Assembly (NCBI GenBank): GCA_914767885.1
Contig: CAJZBQ010000012.1
Location: 1,059,550-1,123,549 of the forward strand
Length of the DNA stretch: 64,000 nucleotides
Origin: Blepharisma stoltei
Lineage: Eukaryota > Ciliophora > Heterotrichea > Heterotrichida > Blepharismidae
Direction: 5' to 3'
Below the pieces are notes generated by a model. It was not told where the DNA came from. It saw nothing but the letters and a program-made list of their open reading frames with translations, and did not search any database. Shown here in pieces: positions 1 to 11,397 of the stretch. The number at the start of each line of letters is the position of its first letter. The stretch's first letter is position 1. The position numbers and the translations under genes are program-made.

Positions 1-185
1 GATGAATATCCTTTAGGGTAAGGAAAATAAAAATGAAGCTTTCCAAATCAGAGCTGCATATTGACAATTGCAACCTATCAATAACTGAAAAAAAGAAAAG
101 AAAGCAAGAAAGGTGAAGAAAAATTGAAAGAAATATAGAAGAATATAATAAAAGAAAATATAATACCAGCAGCTTGTCAGAATCC

Positions 186-2716
186 ATGGACTCCCAAGCA
201 AATATCGCGAAATCAAGCAATGATTTACTTTGCATTTGCAAAGATAATGGGATTTATATCCCCAAGCCGAAATTCGTAAAGCAGACTTTCAAGCCAGACA
301 CTCTTGAAAAATTCAGCAAATTATTTAGAGAAACTATTGTAGGTTTATGTAAAAGTACGATTATGAATACACATATTAAAAAGAAAAGCTTATAAACAGA
401 ACGTTTTAATTTTTAATTATTTTACCGTTATTTATAGAAAGTAGTGCTATACAGATTATAGCGCGTGCTCTCCTATAGATTTTCAAGGAAACTGCCCTTT
501 AAATAAAAAATTTATTTTAAAAAAATACCAAAAAGTGAAATATCAATTTAAAAATGCCATTATATATGTCCTATTTATAGTTTGAAAATTGACTTTTCAG
601 TTTTTTCCTTAATTTAATTAATTTTTAAATAAAAACACTTGTCCTCAGGGATCTAAAATGAGACTTGTGCTATACACCATATTGTAAACAAGTAAAGTTT
701 GCCAAATTTGTTCCTCCAGTTCTTTGGAGAATATTATATGGTAGTTTGCACTAATAAATTAAATAATGAATTAATTGGCTTCCATTGAATTATAGTAATT
801 CATAAAATATGCAAATAGCAGAATCGATTTCAAAATTCCACAGAAACGTTCCTGAGCTCGCAATCCGCAGGAAAACAGTTGTTGATAATAAAGAAAAAAG
901 TCATCAAATTGAACGAAGTGATTTTGCTGACATAATTAAAGCTCAAAATATTAATAGCATCCCGAAATCGTTTACAGATGATCTAAACACTCTTGCTGTT
1001 CATGTCCCAGGACTAAAACACCAGAGGCAATCCTCAGTTACAGATCTTAAAAGATCTTATACAGAGCGCACACTTCTTAACGATGAGCCAGATTCAGCCA
1101 ATGAGCTCAGCTCAAAACTGAAAAACCGAGGATCAATAAGCAGTAGCCTGCATTATCAATTTCTCGATAAAATTTCCATTGAAGAATGACGCATTATTCA
1201 TAGCGAAATATATGAAATAGCAGAAAATACAAGGATAGGGCTACTTGAAAAAGTGTCAGGTTTAGGTATTTCAAAGCTGTCTCCTGAGGATATAAAAGAA
1301 ATCAGACAATTAGGAAAAAACTCCTGCTTACTATGTGGTTGCAGCTGCCGAGCTAATAACAAAAACTTACCAAGAAATTTATCCCAATTAAAGCCAGAGC
1401 AGGCAAATTCTTTCCCACAGACTAATATTTCTACTTTTGACCTTTCTGAAACAGCAAGCTTTAAGCGGTGTAAAAAATGCTTATGCCTAACCAATGTCTC
1501 AGACTCCAGTTCTTATTGTGAATATTGCTTGATTTCTCCAGTAAATGAAGCAATGCTAAATGACCAAATCGCTATTATTATGCAGATCAAGTCAAATTTA
1601 GAGATGCCGATAAGAAGCCAGAAATCGTCAAGAAATCACGATCCGCCACCGATTTCTTCAAATATGTTTGAAAATGGGAGGCTTAAATCAATAACCCCAC
1701 CGAAGAGAAGACTGCCAAGCATATCTGGATGCTCTTCTAAAGAAATGCAGCAGGAAACCAGCCCTTTTGCAATTGATTTTTCTATAGGAGGAAATAAGCT
1801 GTCATTGGACTTATCGTTAAAATCGCAATATTTAAGGGTGATAATACCTCAATTTATTAATCAAAAAGAGACAAATGAAGGTAAGCGGCAAAATAACCCA
1901 GAAGCTTTAATGCAAACTTCTTTTACTCACTCCCCCTTTAAATTAACTAAAAATCGGATTAAATTTTTCTGTTTAAAAAATTTAAAAATTGAGCACACTC
2001 TTTTCGGATTTTAATTTATTTTATGAAGAATTAATTCAAAAACTAATCTGATTTAAAACTGTTTAAATAATATTCTAATTGTACCATTCAATTAAATTAG
2101 GTCAAAATTAATTTTAAAAAAAATTGTATAATTGACCAAATATGGAAATTTTACCTATTTTTTATTCCAATTTAAAAGGCAGAGTCAGCTAGCGCCTCCA
2201 TTTTCAATAAAAAACCCGATAACTCCCTGCTTTAAAGATCCAAATGAAGGGTCTAATAATGACGCAACTTCAGCTGATATGAGTCGGATTATCAAGATAA
2301 TCGGAAAACTAAAAGCTACTTGCGCACATTTGCAGAGTAAGTCCATAAGTTTGCTGAAGCAGATCATTGCTGATGGTTCAGATTATAAAAGTTTGTACCT
2401 TGACTATTTGGTTTGTATGAGTTCTATTCTTAAAGGGATTTACAAGGTATTTCCACAGCACGCTCAGCCGCTTGAGGCTATGATGAAATGTGTTTCTTTG
2501 CTTTTTGAGATAATGATGCAGAAAATTGAGAGTCTCACTCAAGAATCCTTGAGTTTTAAAGTAAAAGCGATCAGTTTGCAAGCTGAGATACAGAAAAAAG
2601 AAGAAGAGCATGAAGCGCAGTATTCTCAAATGAACAATATCCTTCAGAAATATGAAGGGATTATTGATTATTACAAGAACTGTGAGGCAAAATCTCTCAC
2701 TTCTTATAATGAATAA
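186..2716 (+). CDS. Unidentified Cys-rich and coiled-coil protein gene, interrupted
   Basis: I do not recognise this gene. Three open blocks on the same strand appear to belong together: 186-395 (first ATG 186), about 809-1940 and about 2190-2716 (TAA). The middle block reads through a TGA at 1187 as Trp. It has clustered cysteines (CLLCGCSC near 1340, then CKKCLC and CEYC near 1470-1530), suggesting zinc binding, followed by a Ser/Pro-rich low-complexity stretch. The last block is helical, with a Lys/Glu-rich coiled coil near its end. The blocks are separated by AT-rich, stop-filled DNA that I read as eliminated sequences; the second gap holds a MITE-like element. Joining TA at 1908-1909 to TA at 2190-2191 keeps frame; the first gap has several in-frame TA-TA solutions. 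It could instead be two or three genes. Confidence 0.5.
396..808. other. Probable IES or intergenic gap in the first gene
   Basis: This AT-rich stretch has stops in all frames and no recognisable gene. Open reading frames on both sides end or begin here on the same strand, so it may be an IES of about 475 bp. Several TA pairs (e.g. TA 326-327 with TA 808-809, or TA 340-341 with TA 816-817) would join the frames, so the boundary cannot be fixed from sequence alone. Confidence 0.3.
1910..2191. mobile_element. Family-2 MITE remnant, probable IES in the first gene
   Basis: The left part (about 1930-1960) has the CTCCCCCTTTAAATT-type terminus. The right part (about 2140-2186) reads GAAATTTTACCTATTTT then CCAATTTAAAAGG, the same inner and terminal motifs as the family-2 copies at 38448-38829, 36225-36292 and 60105-60170. 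Removing 1910-2191 between TA dinucleotides joins the flanking reading frames. Removing only the TTA/TCA-flanked MITE (about 1930-2184) does not keep frame, so the excised unit may be larger than the MITE. Confidence 0.5.
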
Positions 2717-3312
2717 TTTTTAATAAAATTATATTAGTTTTATGAGAAAATTATAATTTAATCTCCCTATTTTTTATCATATTCTAATAAAATTTTTATA
2801 TCTTTGATTTTATTTTTTCATTCATACTTTACCAATAAAAAAAATTTATAATAAAAATCCCATAGGAGTAAATGTTTAAGTAAAATTATCCCATAAAAAA
2901 TTAAAAATAATTCACTCAAAAGAAAAGAATTAATTTATGTCATTATGATGCATTTGAATAGGCAAAACGCTATTAGGACTAAGCTTTTATATATAATTCT
3001 GGCCTATAAGACTCTAAAAATACTTTAAAAGTTTCTTTGAATTATTCGAAACAATTAATGAGAGCTAATGTAGAAATTCCCTCTCTGATAAATTCGCACA
3101 ATAATATCCTTTCTGGCGTTTAGAAATCCCATGATTATTTTACATCCTAAAAGTGATTCAATCATATGGTAAAAGATCAATCAGAAACAAGCTATATCGC
3201 TATAATTATTTCATAATTAAGCATAAATGCCATTATTGTTTTTAGGAAAATGCTGAAAAATAAAGCATTAAACACCCATGTGAACTTTCTTAAATTATAA
3301 TAATTATGATTA
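2717..3312. other. Intergenic, convergent gene ends
   Basis: AT-rich spacer between the 3' end of the plus-strand first gene and the 3' end of IFT144 on the minus strand. I see no ORF, RNA gene or repeat in it. Confidence 0.6.
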
Positions 3313-6300
3313 CTAATATCTTGCTTGATTCTCTTCTTCCCCTTCTTCTCCTTCATTTTCAGCTTTATCCATCATTGACCTTAATTCACTCACTGGGTCT
3401 GGCAACAACTTCAGCTGGCCAGAAGTTATACTTTGGTTGCACATAGGACAGGTCGGCTCAGACTCCAACGACCTGACCAACTCTGACAATATTGCAGGGA
3501 ATTTACAATTTGGACATTGGCTCCATTCCTTCAAAATCATATGCTTTCCTGATGCAACACAGTAAGGAATCGAGTTCTTGCAGCTCTCACACTCTAATTC
3601 ATAATCAAAAATATAAGCATTACAAAACGGACACTGAGAAGTTGTCTCCTCTGGGTCAGCAACTTTTGGCCTTTTAATTGCTACTTTTTCAATAGGTTTC
3701 TTGTATTTTTCATCTAAATACACTCTATATTCAGGCCTAACCAGCACACAGGCCCAGTTGTAAGCAGCTTCTTTAAGCCCAGCTTTGGTGCATTCTAAGA
3801 CTGTAGATGTTAGGATTTGTACAGTGTGGGCTGGGAATTGAGAAATATTCTTGCCAACTCGGTTCAAAAGTTTGGCAGCGGCTAAATGGTCTTGCAGCTT
3901 GGCGAGCCTTTTTACAATGACATAGGAGTGGACGATCATGAGCTTATTCTGCATTGCTTGAGGAACTCTTTGGCCTTCTTCTCTTAAGCGTTTTGTGGTG
4001 TCGTATAATATGGTGTGAGCTTTTTTATAGTTTCCTGCTTCCATCTCTTCAGTGGCTATAATTATTGCAGTATTTGCAGCTTCTTTAAGCCTTCCCATCA
4101 CTAAATTTAGCCTAAAAATGTACTTAGGGTCCTTTGGAATCCCATCCCCCATTTCTCCCATAAAAAAGTCATATAATTGCATAGAAATTACGTCGCTTTT
4201 GGCTCTTCCCGCCATATCTATAGCTTCATCATAATACTCCTCCCCAGCCTGCATATAAAGCTGCAAGCATTTCTGCAGATTCCCTGCTTTCTCATAATGC
4301 CTAGCAGCTAGCCAAGGCTTATCTTGTCCTTCAGCAACAAGCGCAATTTTCACATGCTCTTCTACATTTTTATCATCTCTTTCTAGTACAATTTTTGAGT
4401 ATTTTTCTATTAACTTATTGCTTTGAGCTAATACGGAAGCGTCCTGTTTTCTCTCAGCCATAATTAAAAATTCCAAGGCTTCTTCTTTTTTGCCTTTGTC
4501 AATTAAATAATCAGCCATCATAGAAGCTGCAGCTGTAGTTGGGCATTTTGTTTTTATTAAAGTTTTAGCTCTGTCTGGGTTATCAAGTGTCCCAAGATTA
4601 AGTCTTATCACGCTTTCGAAATCCCCAGCCTTTTCATAAGCTTCTTCTGCTTCTTTAAAAGAATTTTCAGCTTCTTTAGCTTTGGCCAACTGAATAAGGA
4701 GTTTTGGGGTCTTAGATTAGATTAGATTAGATTATGCACTTTATATTTATAGTCCCTACTTCGAAGTACCATGCGTTCCGCAGCGACCGCTGCAGGGTGG
4801 GCTCCCCCAAGGCTAATCTAGGCCGGCCCAAACCCCGGTTTCTTGGTAGTGGTATTTCCCTCCTGATCCGAGTAATACGGATTTTGCCAGGAACCACCAT
4901 TTCCAACCTAGGCGCCAGCATTACCCAACCCTGCTTAGCTCGACCAGATCGCCCCTTTTTCAGGGACCCTTTTAACTGGAGAGACTTATGCCCTTGAGAA
5001 TCTGAGTCAAGCCTCGCCTTCCCCTCTTTTCCGGATTAGCTCCGAGAAAGAACTCGGGGCGAAGCCACCAAGTAGCCTAGGCAGGTAACTCACCCTGCAC
5101 TTTCGGACACCGAGTCTGGGCCTCGGCGCTACTGGCAAAAAGAATGCGAAAAACTGCTGCCCGGGTCAAGTCCCAAATCAGTGGAAATTGGGCTGGGCCT
5201 CGCCTCGAGGCTAACTCTTCCCTTGAGTAGCTCTCTGCATCCAAAAACCACGTCCGGTATACATAAGGACACCCGCCACGAGGGACGGGTCGCTCGTCTC
5301 CAGCCATTTTATGTATATAGTTTTAGGGTCTTAATGACGCTCATAAGTTCAAGAGCTTCTTTCCATTTTTTCAGCCTGATATATAAGCTGGCTGCTTTTT
5401 CAGGCTGTCCTCCACTTTTGTAGAGCTGAGCAGCTTCAATGTAATGCTTCATTTGTTCACATACTTGGGCACAGTCTACTTTTAGCTGGGGATCGTTCAG
5501 TTCTAAAGCAATTTTATTGCCTCGGGTGATGTCGCCATTTCTTATGCTGGTCCTGGCCATTCCTGCGTAACTCTGCATAAGATTTTGGTTCAGCTCTTGA
5601 GAAGATAGTCCTGAGCCTTGCATGCTCTGAGCTGCTCTTTCAAATAGTCGTAAAGCTTCAGAATAATTTCCTTGGGCTTCTAATTGTAAAGCCAGCTGTT
5701 TGCTAATGATTGGTTCTTCTTCTGGAGCTACAGATCTGGCAAGCTGTAAGGCAATAATTCAGTCCTGTAGGTCATAACTCATATATATTATATGGCATGG
5801 TGAGCCAGCTCACCCTCTTAGCACCTGAAGCTGGGGAGACCGAGGAACCTTGTGTAAGGGAGGATGGCGTTCGGTAATGTGTTTCTGGCCAGGTTTTACT
5901 TGATTTGATAGAGCGCAACGTCGGATTAGGCCGACCGCAGCTCATTCCAGGTCAAGATGGAGTTTTGAGTTGGAAAGGGGTGTTCCAGCAGTAAAAGCGA
6001 GGTTCCTCCTGGCCGATCAGGAATTTTACCCAGCGCAATACTAGGCATTGCTCCTGAGCTATGAATTTCCATCTGGCTGACCGGCAACCAGAAAATTTGT
6101 TTTTTCGCTTCCTCGAAGCCAGCCCCGTTGAGTGCAGCACGGTGACCCAAACTTTTCTACTACCGGAGAGTGTGCTCAAGCCCGCGTTCGTAGGAATAAC
6201 ACTTTGAAGGTTGTGCTACGATTGCTAGCAAGCAGGCGAGTAATGCTTTATAGAAGGAATAAGAATTTTAGGATCCTGAAAGCGAGCTACTCTATAATCT

Positions 6301-8614
6301 AATGTTAACGTAGGTCACATCTCATTTCTAAAGCTAGCTTCGGCTGTGAGGATTTCATATACAAATCTTGAGCTAAATCATGCTGATGTAAAATTAAAGC
6401 GACATTTCCAAGTAAAATCTGTTTTTCACTCTCATGCTTCATATTTTTAATAGCATACACCATCCCTACATTTTTAGAAATCTGATAAGCGCGCTCAGCT
6501 ACCTCAAGATCAAGATTTTGCAAGGCTAAATTTCCTAGCACCTCAGGGATTTTTACTCCTCCCAGCTTTTCTGCTACCAAAAAGCACTGTTGAAACCGCT
6601 TTAGCGATAAATTTTGCAAGAAAAATTTATAATGGCCTTCTGGGGTATCACTTCTGCCTCTCCATTGGTTCAAGTACGTGTGGCTTGACAAAAAGTTTCC
6701 TTTGACATTCCCTTGTGATTCAGATAAGCAAAATAAAATTCCATTAAAAAGCAGCACCGGTTTTTGGCCTTTTTCTATAATAGTCACAGACTCCCTTAAA
6801 TTCTTATCCAAATCTTCTACAGATAAAAGCTCCCTTACTGGCTCTATAGTAGCCCCATATAGTGTTACCGGACTATAAAGAAACGCCAGAACTTTTTCAG
6901 CTTCACAAATGACAAATAAATTTTGGTCAGACGTGTCCCATATCACTTTAAGCACGCTGCTTGAAAAATTGGGAATGCTGAGTCTTTTTTCATTAGCTGG
7001 GGTGTATAAAAATCCAGCCCCAGTCACGTCTTTGACAACCACTTTAGTGCCGGTTTGGCTTGGATATACAGCCGCTATTGGGGATTCCATCCTATATTCA
7101 CTTACAAAATTCATATCTTCTAGCGAAAAGCATCTAATCCTATTAGAAGCGTCGCCAATAAACAAGAAACTTGGGCTCATAGCGATGCAAGCGACTTTTT
7201 CATCATTTCCTTCAGGAAACTGCTTTTCTGCTTTAGGGTCGTCGTTTTCTATTAAATGCAGAGAACAAATCCCATCAGAAAGAGTAGCGGTCCAGGCATG
7301 GTTAATTACCATACTTTTGGCGCTGCCGCGGTAATCCCTTTTTCTTACACAGACTCCGCCGTCAATTAGGTCTTTTTTGTGGTCTCTTCATCTGTAGTAC
7401 CATACACTGGCATTAATTCCTACACCTATATGGAAAGGTCCTAAGCACATAATAGAAGGCTCAGTCTCCAAGGTAACTTTATTGATAACTCTTACCCCGC
7501 CTGAACACTCAATAACTGAAATTTCAGTCAAAGACGTCAAAAGGCCTACCAAAGTCCCAAAAGAGCTCGAAAGAGAAGGCATAATCATCAAAAAGTTCAG
7601 CAATTTCCCACCTGTGGTAGCTGCCGTCAAAATTTGTCCGTCATCAGTCCAATACATTTTCGTAATCCTCCCATCCTCAAAAGCCAGCTCAATTTTGTCA
7701 CTCCTACTTTCCTTAAAATTTGACAAAGCCAAAATCCTAATTGAATTATCCCCTGCAATAGCCACCTTCCCTAAACTTTTGCATACACAAATAGCATCGA
7801 GTGTCGTATTAAAAAGCTTCACTGAATTTATCTCATTCCCCATTTCCGCTAAATGTGTAGTTATTGCTACAACCCAGCCTTCACTAAATCCTGCTATAAT
7901 CCTATCCTCACTAAACCACTCATAAGTCAAAAGCCGTCCATAATGCTGCTGAAAAGAAATTTCTATAGAGGATAAGTTATCATTTGTAAAATAAGCCAAT
8001 AAACATTGGTCTTTTAGCATCATAGTTGCCATTCCTGCATTACCCCATTTTAAGTTCCAAGGTTGGGCCTTTATTTGCGAGCTCTGCATTTTGGTGTCTC
8101 CGTTCATAGTAGAAATTGTCAAAGTCTTATCGTCGCTTCCTGTTATTAAAAGATCATCTTTTGACCAGTCACCTGATATGACCTTCATTGAGTGCTTGCC
8201 GACGGTCGGGATTTTGCGCTGAGTTCCTTTGTTATAGAAGACTAGGCCTCCTTTTTCTGAGCCAATTGCGAGGACTGGCTGAACCTTGCTCCATTTGATG
8301 AAACTCGGACGGTCATTTGACCCGATTTCTAGCTGGGTGTAATTGCGGGTGTTTATATTTCAGACGAGGACGTAGGTGAGGCCTTCTTGGAGAATTGCAA
8401 CTGCTTCTCCATCTTTGTCCCAGTCAAGTTCCTTTAGTGGGCGGTTCTCAGGGAGGGAAAGCTCAGTGTATTTTTTGCCTTGGCGGTCAAGAATATGCAC
8501 AATTCCACTGCTGCCACATACTGCAACTAGAGAGTCTGAACGCTGCCAGGCGAATAACAATTCTCCTTGTCCAAGCCAGTCTGAGCCTATTGAAAAGACT
8601 GCTTTGTTTGCCAT
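3313..8614 (-). CDS. IFT144: IFT144/WDR19, intraflagellar transport complex A subunit, interrupted by two insertions
   Basis: IFT-A subunit acting in retrograde transport and ciliary membrane-protein entry. The start is the ATG at 8614 and the stop is TAG at 3313-3315. The N-terminal half is a WD40 double propeller; from about residue 690 it is a TPR-like solenoid; the last ~120 residues have zinc-ribbon pairs (CPFC, CESC, CPNC, CPMC), as in animal WDR19. Several TGA codons read as Trp at conserved positions, e.g. near 5757, 7390 and 8350. Two insertions, 4715-5333 (619 bp) and 5775-6317 (543 bp), break the coding region. Removing both leaves 4,140 bp, i.e. 1,379 codons plus stop, close to the usual length (about 1,340). 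The joins read ...KTPKLLIQLAKAKEAE... and ...MRCDLQDWIIALQ..., both matching conserved family stretches. I see no spliceosomal introns. Very sure of identity. Confidence 0.93.
4715..5333 (-). mobile_element. SINE-like GC-rich element A, inside an IFT144 exon
   Basis: A 619-bp GC-rich insertion in AT-rich coding DNA, flanked by perfect 8-bp direct repeats GGGTCTTA (4707-4714 and 5326-5333). The repeats extend to 15 bp with one mismatch (4700-4714 and 5319-5333). In element orientation (minus) it starts with ATAAAATGGC and ends in a short tandem tail of (TAATC)n, a typical retroposon 3' tail. It shares colinear blocks with element C at 11398-12051, e.g. CTCCAGTTAAAAGGGTCC and GTTGGAAATGGTGGT. 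There is no long ORF and it contains several hairpin-forming stretches, so it is probably transcribed as a structured non-coding RNA. Its length is not a multiple of three, so it must be removed for IFT144 to function. Confidence 0.85.
5775..6317 (+). mobile_element. SINE-like GC-rich element B, inside an IFT144 exon
   Basis: A 543-bp insertion flanked by perfect 8-bp direct repeats GTAGGTCA (5767-5774 and 6310-6317). Removing one repeat plus the insert restores the conserved IFT144 sequence across the join. It has a TATATGGCATGG head, and blocks shared with element E at 28720-29351: GATTAGGCCGACCGCAGCT and GTTGGAAAGGGG. It carries stops in all frames and no protein. Confidence 0.85.
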
Positions 8615-8798
8615 TTTATTTAAATTTTCCGAAAAGTGAAATTCAATAACTGACTTTGGGAAGAGGAATTGAAAAATTAAGATAAATACATGAATGCTTA
8701 ACTATTGTTACGAGGGTTCATATTTATATGCTGAAAAGAGTCCATCGGAGAAAAAGGCGGAAGTGTATAAGATTGTAAGCTGGATGCTCTCAGCTGCC

Positions 8799-9863
8799 TT
8801 AACTCGTTTTATCAAAAATATTTTTATAAATAATTTTTAAAAAAATAATTTTTTGATTTATTGTATTTTTTGTATAGAGTAAGAAATCCATGCTGATTTC
8901 TGATTTCCACCCTGATGAAGAATCATACTTTTTAAGGCTTTGAAGTGAATCAGATCGCTGAATTTCTTGGCCTATTTCTTGTACGCCTCCTAAAGAATCC
9001 CCTCTTTGTAGCGTCCCATCAAACACCTCAGGGTTATCCCAGTTGCAAATCGGAAAATCTTCAGGAAATTTAAGCATGTTATTTTTCTTGAAATTATACT
9101 CAGTCTGATAATTAGCCAAATTAAAAATTGGCATGGATGGCTCAATCTTAATATCGTCCTGCTTGATTTCTTCTGGCTGATATAACGGTGGACAAATAAT
9201 ACTTGATTTTTCTTTAGGCTCTTCATATAGAGAACATAGAATATTTGGTGTTTCGTCCTGAATATTTTCATCTTTTAAAGGCACTTCAGCTTGATTTTTA
9301 ATGGGAGGAGATTTTAAAGGCTCTTTGTTATTAGGTAAAGGCTTTGTTTTTTTGTCTTCAGATTTGCGGACTGTACTTGTTTCCTTTGGGATTTCAGAAC
9401 TAGTTGCTAATATCGCATAGTAAGCTGGATTTTGCAAAATTTGTTTGACTTTGCCTAAAATCCTCTCATTTGGTGGCCTTTTTTTATTGTATCGGCGAAG
9501 GTTTTTGCGGACTGTGCTGTAGAATTGGTTTTTAATTGAGTTGTCTGATCTTCCAGGAAGATATCTTGCAATTTCAGACCATTTGTTACCGTAGATTTGT
9601 TGGTACTCAAATAAAATCTTTTCTTCTTCTTTTGTCCAAGCTTCTTTGTTTATTACTGGGTTGATGTGGTTGTGCCATCTTTCTCTGCATTGTTTTGCAG
9701 TTCTAAGTAATTATTACCTTCCCTTTACCTTATGACGCTCTTGTAAATTCTGGGCTATCAAAATCCAGTTCTTATCACCGAATTCCTCCACAAGCTCCCT
9801 AATCCATTTGTCTTCCTATATGAAAATCACCTCTTCGTTCCAAATTTTTCCTTTTCGCATCAT
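8799..9863 (-). CDS. R2R3-type Myb DNA-binding protein with two 15-nt introns
   Basis: Likely nuclear transcription factor or Cdc5/Myb-like DNA-binding protein. The start is the first of two tandem ATGs at 9861-9863. Removing two 15-nt introns (9816-9830 and 9703-9717) gives a 344-residue frame. Two Myb repeats follow the start directly. The first has Trp at its three core positions and ends RTAKQCRERWHNHINP. The second runs from EAWTKEEEKILFEY through NKWSEIARYLPGRSDN to SIKNQFYSTVRKNLRR. The C-terminal half is Ser/Lys/Pro-rich and unconserved. The gene lies 185 bp downstream of the IFT144 start on the same strand. Which Myb subfamily it belongs to cannot be told from the sequence alone. Confidence 0.85.
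9703..9717 (-). other. 15-nt spliceosomal intron in the Myb gene
   Basis: On the minus strand it reads GTAATAATTACTTAG. Its removal joins HKVKGR to TAKQCRERW, the third helix of the first Myb repeat; without removal the frame ends at TAA. Confidence 0.9.
9816..9830 (-). other. 15-nt spliceosomal intron in the Myb gene
   Basis: On the minus strand it reads GTGATTTTCATATAG, with GT..AG ends and an in-frame stop. Its removal joins WNEE to EDKW in the first Myb repeat. Fifteen-nucleotide introns are the rule in heterotrichs such as Stentor and Blepharisma. Confidence 0.9.
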
Positions 9864-10278
9864 TTTTTTGTATACTAAAGATATTATTTTCTGACTATTA
9901 TTTACTCATTAAATTAACCTGAATATGTGCAGCATAATGGTAATAGGAATTCTTAGAAATAGGATAAAAAATTACATTTAAATAAAAACAACAAAGTAAT
10001 CGTCTTGCACTTTCTAAGTAATCTTATTTAAAACATGAAGTATAATCATTCATGCTATGAGCTTCCTAATATTTATCAAACAATGATCTTGAGGATGTTA
10101 TAGATATTCAAATTTTCAGAGAAATGATATTATTCACTTACCATTTTTTATGAATATGCTAATTTTTGTCTTGATATTAAATAATTAATACTCATTTAAA
10201 AGCTGCATAATATATAATAAATAAATTTTAATTATACTCATAAATAATTTCTATAGAGTACTCAGAAAGATTAATTAT
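9864..10278. other. AT-rich intergenic spacer
   Basis: Spacer between the NOP53 3' end and the Myb 5' end. No ORF or repeat is seen; it presumably holds the Myb promoter. Confidence 0.5.
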
Positions 10279-11355
10279 CTAATTCAATGCAATATTTCCT
10301 GTCAGCTTTTCCTCTTCTTTCTTTTTTCTCTCTTCATGCATAACTTTAGCAGTATCCCCAGTTCTGCTCTCCTTCGTCACCATTTGTCTCTTCCTTGGCT
10401 TACCTTCATCCATATCAATCATTTTTCTTCTTATCAAGGAATCAAACCTATCTTCAGTCACGTTTCCTTTCACACTAACTTTTCTTAAATTACTAGGCAG
10501 ATCAACAACCCCAATTGTTTCAGGAAGCTCATATCGGAACTTCCCCATTCTTATTTTCGGAGCTTTTTCTCCTCTCATTTCTAGCTCCTCCCTCAGTCTT
10601 TTTTGCAATTCAAACTCCTCTTTGCTTTGTTTTCGGATTTTCTCCTCTTTTTTAATTTCTCCCATAATCTGTGGTAGTTGATCTATCTGTTTTTTAAATT
10701 TCCTTTCGTCAGCTTGGATTTTTTTCAGCTTCTCTTTAAGTTTTCCACGCATTTTTACGTTTTTTTCTGTGTTTGTCAAAAATTTCTCTTTTACAGGAGG
10801 ATTTTTAATGAAATTTGCAGGGGTGTCGTCTTCTTCTTCACTTTCTACTGGGCTTGGTAAATCATCAACTACCTTGTAGCTATTAAGGATTTCATTGACT
10901 TTTTGCTTTTTTGCTTCTGCATTTTCCTCTTCTTCAATGATTTTTTCCAGTAAATCGTTATGCTCTTCTTTTGAAGGCAGGTAACTTTGCCCAGGGTGTG
11001 GGGCCAATACTGCAGGAATGTGTGTTTTTTTGGTTTCTGGAGCTGTGGCTTGTGTGTCGTCGTTCCATAAATCGTAAAGATTTTCTTCTTTTTGTGGCTT
11101 GGATTTTGAAGGCTTTAGTTTTTCAAGCCTCCTTTTTTCGCCTTTAGTGAAGCTGCGGATTTCTTTATCTTTTGCGAATTTTTCTGGGTATTGAGGAGCT
11201 AATTTCTTTTGGATGGAATCGTCACCTTTTTTATCGATCATGAAGAGGTCTTTTGGGATTTTGGGTTTTGTGGTTTCTTCTTGAAGGTTTTCTATGCTTG
11301 TGGCTTCTGCTTTCTTTTTGTTAAGTTTGATCTTTTTAACCATATTAATTATCAT
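10279..11355 (-). CDS. NOP53: NOP53-family ribosome biogenesis protein
   Basis: Nucleolar factor for 60S subunit maturation (NOP53/GLTSCR2/PICT1 family), which in yeast recruits the exosome helicase Mtr4 to pre-60S particles. The product is 358 residues, highly charged and Lys/Glu-rich. Features include an N-terminal basic KKIKLNKKK stretch, the family-typical PHPGQSYLPS motif near residue 120, long coiled Lys/Glu helices in the middle, and a basic C-terminus. Either ATG 11355 or ATG 11343 could be the start; the second begins MVKKIK and is equally plausible. No introns or insertions interrupt it. A SINE-like element starts 43 bp upstream of its start. Confidence 0.8.
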   Translation of the reverse strand: MIINMVKKIKLNKKKAEATSIENLQEETTKPKIPKDLFMIDKKGDDSIQKKLAPQYPEKFAKDKEIRSFTKGEKRRLEKLKPSKSKPQKEENLYDLWNDDTQATAPETKKTHIPAVLAPHPGQSYLPSKEEHNDLLEKIIEEEENAEAKKQKVNEILNSYKVVDDLPSPVESEEEDDTPANFIKNPPVKEKFLTNTEKNVKMRGKLKEKLKKIQADERKFKKQIDQLPQIMGEIKKEEKIRKQSKEEFELQKRLREELEMRGEKAPKIRMGKFRYELPETIGVVDLPSNLRKVSVKGNVTEDRFDSLIRRKMIDMDEGKPRKRQMVTKESRTGDTAKVMHEERKKKEEEKLTGNIALN

Positions 11356-11397
11356 GGATTTAGAATTAGCCTAATTGATCTTAATTATTGGGATATA

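Noticed and set aside
444-676. Direct repeat GTGCTATACA (444-453 and 667-676) as a target duplication
   Set aside because: Both copies lie inside non-coding DNA, the joined product explains nothing, and no element ends are visible between them.
4727-5307. Short ORFs on both strands in the GC-rich segment of IFT144
   Set aside because: They overlap a repeated non-coding element, show no domain, and are not conserved in reading frame between element copies.
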